A stretch of DNA of 55,622 bases from positions 1-55,622 of the forward strand of contig NZ_JPRM01000040.1 in the NCBI RefSeq assembly GCF_000737695.1. The letters run 5' to 3'. The notes under the pieces were generated by a model. The model was not told the DNA's origin. It worked only from the letters and a program-made list of their open reading frames with translations, and ran no database searches. The DNA is from Flavobacterium hydatis (lineage in GTDB: Bacteria; Bacteroidota; Bacteroidia; Flavobacteriales; Flavobacteriaceae). This document shows, in pieces, positions 54,283-55,622 of the stretch (the stretch's first letter is position 1; each line of letters opens with the position of its first letter). The position numbers and the translations under genes were made by a program.

Positions 54283-55622
54283 TTATCTAAATAAGGTCAT
54301 TCCGCCTATAAATTCTCTTCTATCTTTATCGTTGTTAGTTTTAATAACATACCAATAGTCTCCCGTTGGCAAAGGTTTTCCTTGATATGTTCCATCCCAA
54401 CCCATTGTTGTATTTCCTTTAAAAGTCATGATTAATCTTTGGTATCTATCAAATATTAAAACTTCTAAATTTGGATAATCTTCTATTTTTGTAGGGTACC
54501 AATAATCATTATTTCCATTTCCGTCTGGGGAGAAAAATTCTGGAAACTCTATTCCTTCGTATGTTAAGTATGCTGTATCAGTAGAGACACAACCTTTGTC
54601 ATCTTTAACGTAAATAGTATAATTTCCAGCGGAATCAATCTTGAAAATTGGATTAGAAGTATAATTATTAGCGCTATTGATACTATATTGATAAGGAGCA
54701 ATCCCTCCTGATGTAATTATTGTATATTGATTAACTCCAGTTTTAGAAAAAGTAAAATCTGGGTTGTCCGTATTTTGTGTTACTAATACTGTATCACTAG
54801 TGCTACATCCTAAAATACTATTTGTGACCGTTAAAGTATATACTCCACTAGAACTTACAACAGGGGTTAAAGTATTAGAACCACTAATAATAGTTCCTCC
54901 AGTCCATAAATAAGTAACACCCAAAACATCAGAACCAGTTCCGTTGAGCATAATAGTTGGTGAAGCGCAAGTAATTACAACCGGACTACCTGCTTTGGCA
55001 ATCGGAGCAGCTTGTGTATTTAGGGTTACTGTAGCTGTAGCAACCAAGCTACAAGAAGAAGCATCATTTACAGTATAAGTATAAATATTGCCAACATTAG
55101 TCCATCTACCTCCAGTATCTGGTGTTCCACCCAGTTGAGCAAACAATTGCGCAGCTGTAGGAGTAGATCCCGAACATAAAGTCAAAGTTCCGTTTGTTCC
55201 TGCATTTGGAGCAGCTTGTGTATTTAGGGTTATTGTAGCTGTAGCAACTAAGCTACAAGAAGAGGCATCATTTACAGTATAAGTATAAATATTCCCAACA
55301 TTAGTCCACGTACCTCCAGTATTTGGTGTTCCGCCTAGTTGGGCAAACAATTGAGCTGCTGTAGGAGTTGCTCCCGAACATAAGGTTAAAGTTCCGTTTG
55401 TTCCTGCATTCGGTGTTGCTTGTATGTTTAGAGTTACAGTAGCAGTAGCAACTAGGCTGCAAGGAGAGGTAGGATTTACAGTGTAAGTATAAATATTTCC
55501 AACATTAGTCCACGTACCTCCAGTATCTGGTGTTCCGCCTAGTTGAGCAAACAATTGCGCTGCTGTAGGAGTAGATCCCGAACATAAAGTCAAAGTTCCG
55601 TTTGTTCCTGCATTTGGAGCAG
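54283..55622 (-). CDS. Repeat adhesin with type IX (type B) sorting domain, partial
   Basis: Only the 3' part is present; the frame is open to the window end, so the true start lies outside. A TTG at 55593 is not a real start, because coding sequence continues upstream of it. From the N-terminal side: tandem 68-residue repeats (TLCSGSTPTAAQLFAQLGG then GTWTNVGNIYTYTV, two Cys each), then an Ig-like segment (about GSDVLGVTYLWTGGT), a SprB-like part with IAPYQYSINSANNYT, and finally the gliding-motility C-terminal domain: EFFSPDGNGNNDYWYPTKIE, YQRLIMTFKG, GWDGTYQGKPLPTGDYWYVI. Surface-exposed adhesin secreted by the type IX system together with the PorP/SprF protein that follows. Confidence 0.9.
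   Translation of the reverse strand, partial: APNAGTNGTLTLCSGSTPTAAQLFAQLGGTPDTGGTWTNVGNIYTYTVNPTSPCSLVATATVTLNIQATPNAGTNGTLTLCSGATPTAAQLFAQLGGTPNTGGTWTNVGNIYTYTVNDASSCSLVATATITLNTQAAPNAGTNGTLTLCSGSTPTAAQLFAQLGGTPDTGGRWTNVGNIYTYTVNDASSCSLVATATVTLNTQAAPIAKAGSPVVITCASPTIMLNGTGSDVLGVTYLWTGGTIISGSNTLTPVVSSSGVYTLTVTNSILGCSTSDTVLVTQNTDNPDFTFSKTGVNQYTIITSGGIAPYQYSINSANNYTSNPIFKIDSAGNYTIYVKDDKGCVSTDTAYLTYEGIEFPEFFSPDGNGNNDYWYPTKIEDYPNLEVLIFDRYQRLIMTFKGNTTMGWDGTYQGKPLPTGDYWYVIKTNNDKDRREFIGGMTLFR
54995..55622. repeat. 204-bp in-frame tandem repeats in the adhesin gene
   Basis: At least three units (54995-55198, 55199-55402, 55403-55606) with exact 204-base spacing of landmarks such as CCTGCATT at 55403 and 55607, and high identity. 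A further unit starts at the window edge. Confidence 0.85.

Noticed and set aside
1..55622. tRNA, rRNA, CRISPR arrays, prophage or type VI secretion genes
   Set aside because: Looked for by eye on both strands; no cloverleaf, rRNA signature, spaced direct repeats, phage structural or T6SS core genes were recognised.

Overview
The window looks like a chromosomal segment of a Flavobacterium-type member of the Bacteroidota. The DNA is AT-rich. Many genes carry the Bacteroidota -7 promoter element TAnnTTTG. The genes include a SusC/SusD pair, an SDDD-type surface lipoprotein, a PorP/SprF protein, and an adhesin ending in a type B sorting domain of the type IX secretion system. This assignment rests on sequence features and family recognition; no database search was run.

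Layout. 1-7.0 kb: SusC/SusD nutrient-uptake pair, an exported L,D-transpeptidase-like protein and a sirtuin. 7.1-9.3 kb: a TonB-dependent receptor on the minus strand, whose start is settled by a promoter. 9.5-13.5 kb: a Roadblock-like protein, then a plus-strand series of an exported Ppx/GppA-like protein, a PAS protein and an MFS transporter. 13.7-16.7 kb: a TetR-controlled set (alpha/beta hydrolase, luciferase-like flavin oxidoreductase, a small protein) with two matching palindromic operators. 17.4-35.9 kb: a Tc (toxin complex) locus, described below. 36-39.7 kb: a lipoprotein, an aromatic amino acid permease, a thioesterase and a solitary ParD-like antitoxin. 39.9-49.5 kb: an accessory region of small genes, tandem paralogs, frameshifted genes, gene fragments, a duplicated promoter module and a possible attC-like hairpin. 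49.6-53.1 kb: an amine oxidase/2-oxoacid decarboxylase operon. 53.3-55.6 kb: PorP/SprF plus a repeat-containing type IX adhesin that runs off the window.

The most notable system is the Tc locus. A single 2532-residue protein fuses TcB (SpvB domain, FG-GAP repeats) to TcC (RHS cage) and ends in a C-terminal domain with an HAE...C-x4-C pattern, suggesting a deaminase-fold toxin. A 3056-residue TcA-type pore subunit follows; it carries a Cys/Asp-rich insertion. Between them lie three small genes, two encoding Cys-rich proteins, that have no assigned role in Tc systems known to me. Two REP-like hairpins in the same orientation bracket the first two. No holin, lysis or secretion gene lies beside the locus.

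The accessory region shows signs of cassette turnover: three tandem copies of a membrane-anchored small protein downstream of a toxin-like gene, a WG-repeat pseudogene, a split PTH2-like gene, a remnant of a DUF1826 gene, and two genes driven by almost the same promoter and leader.
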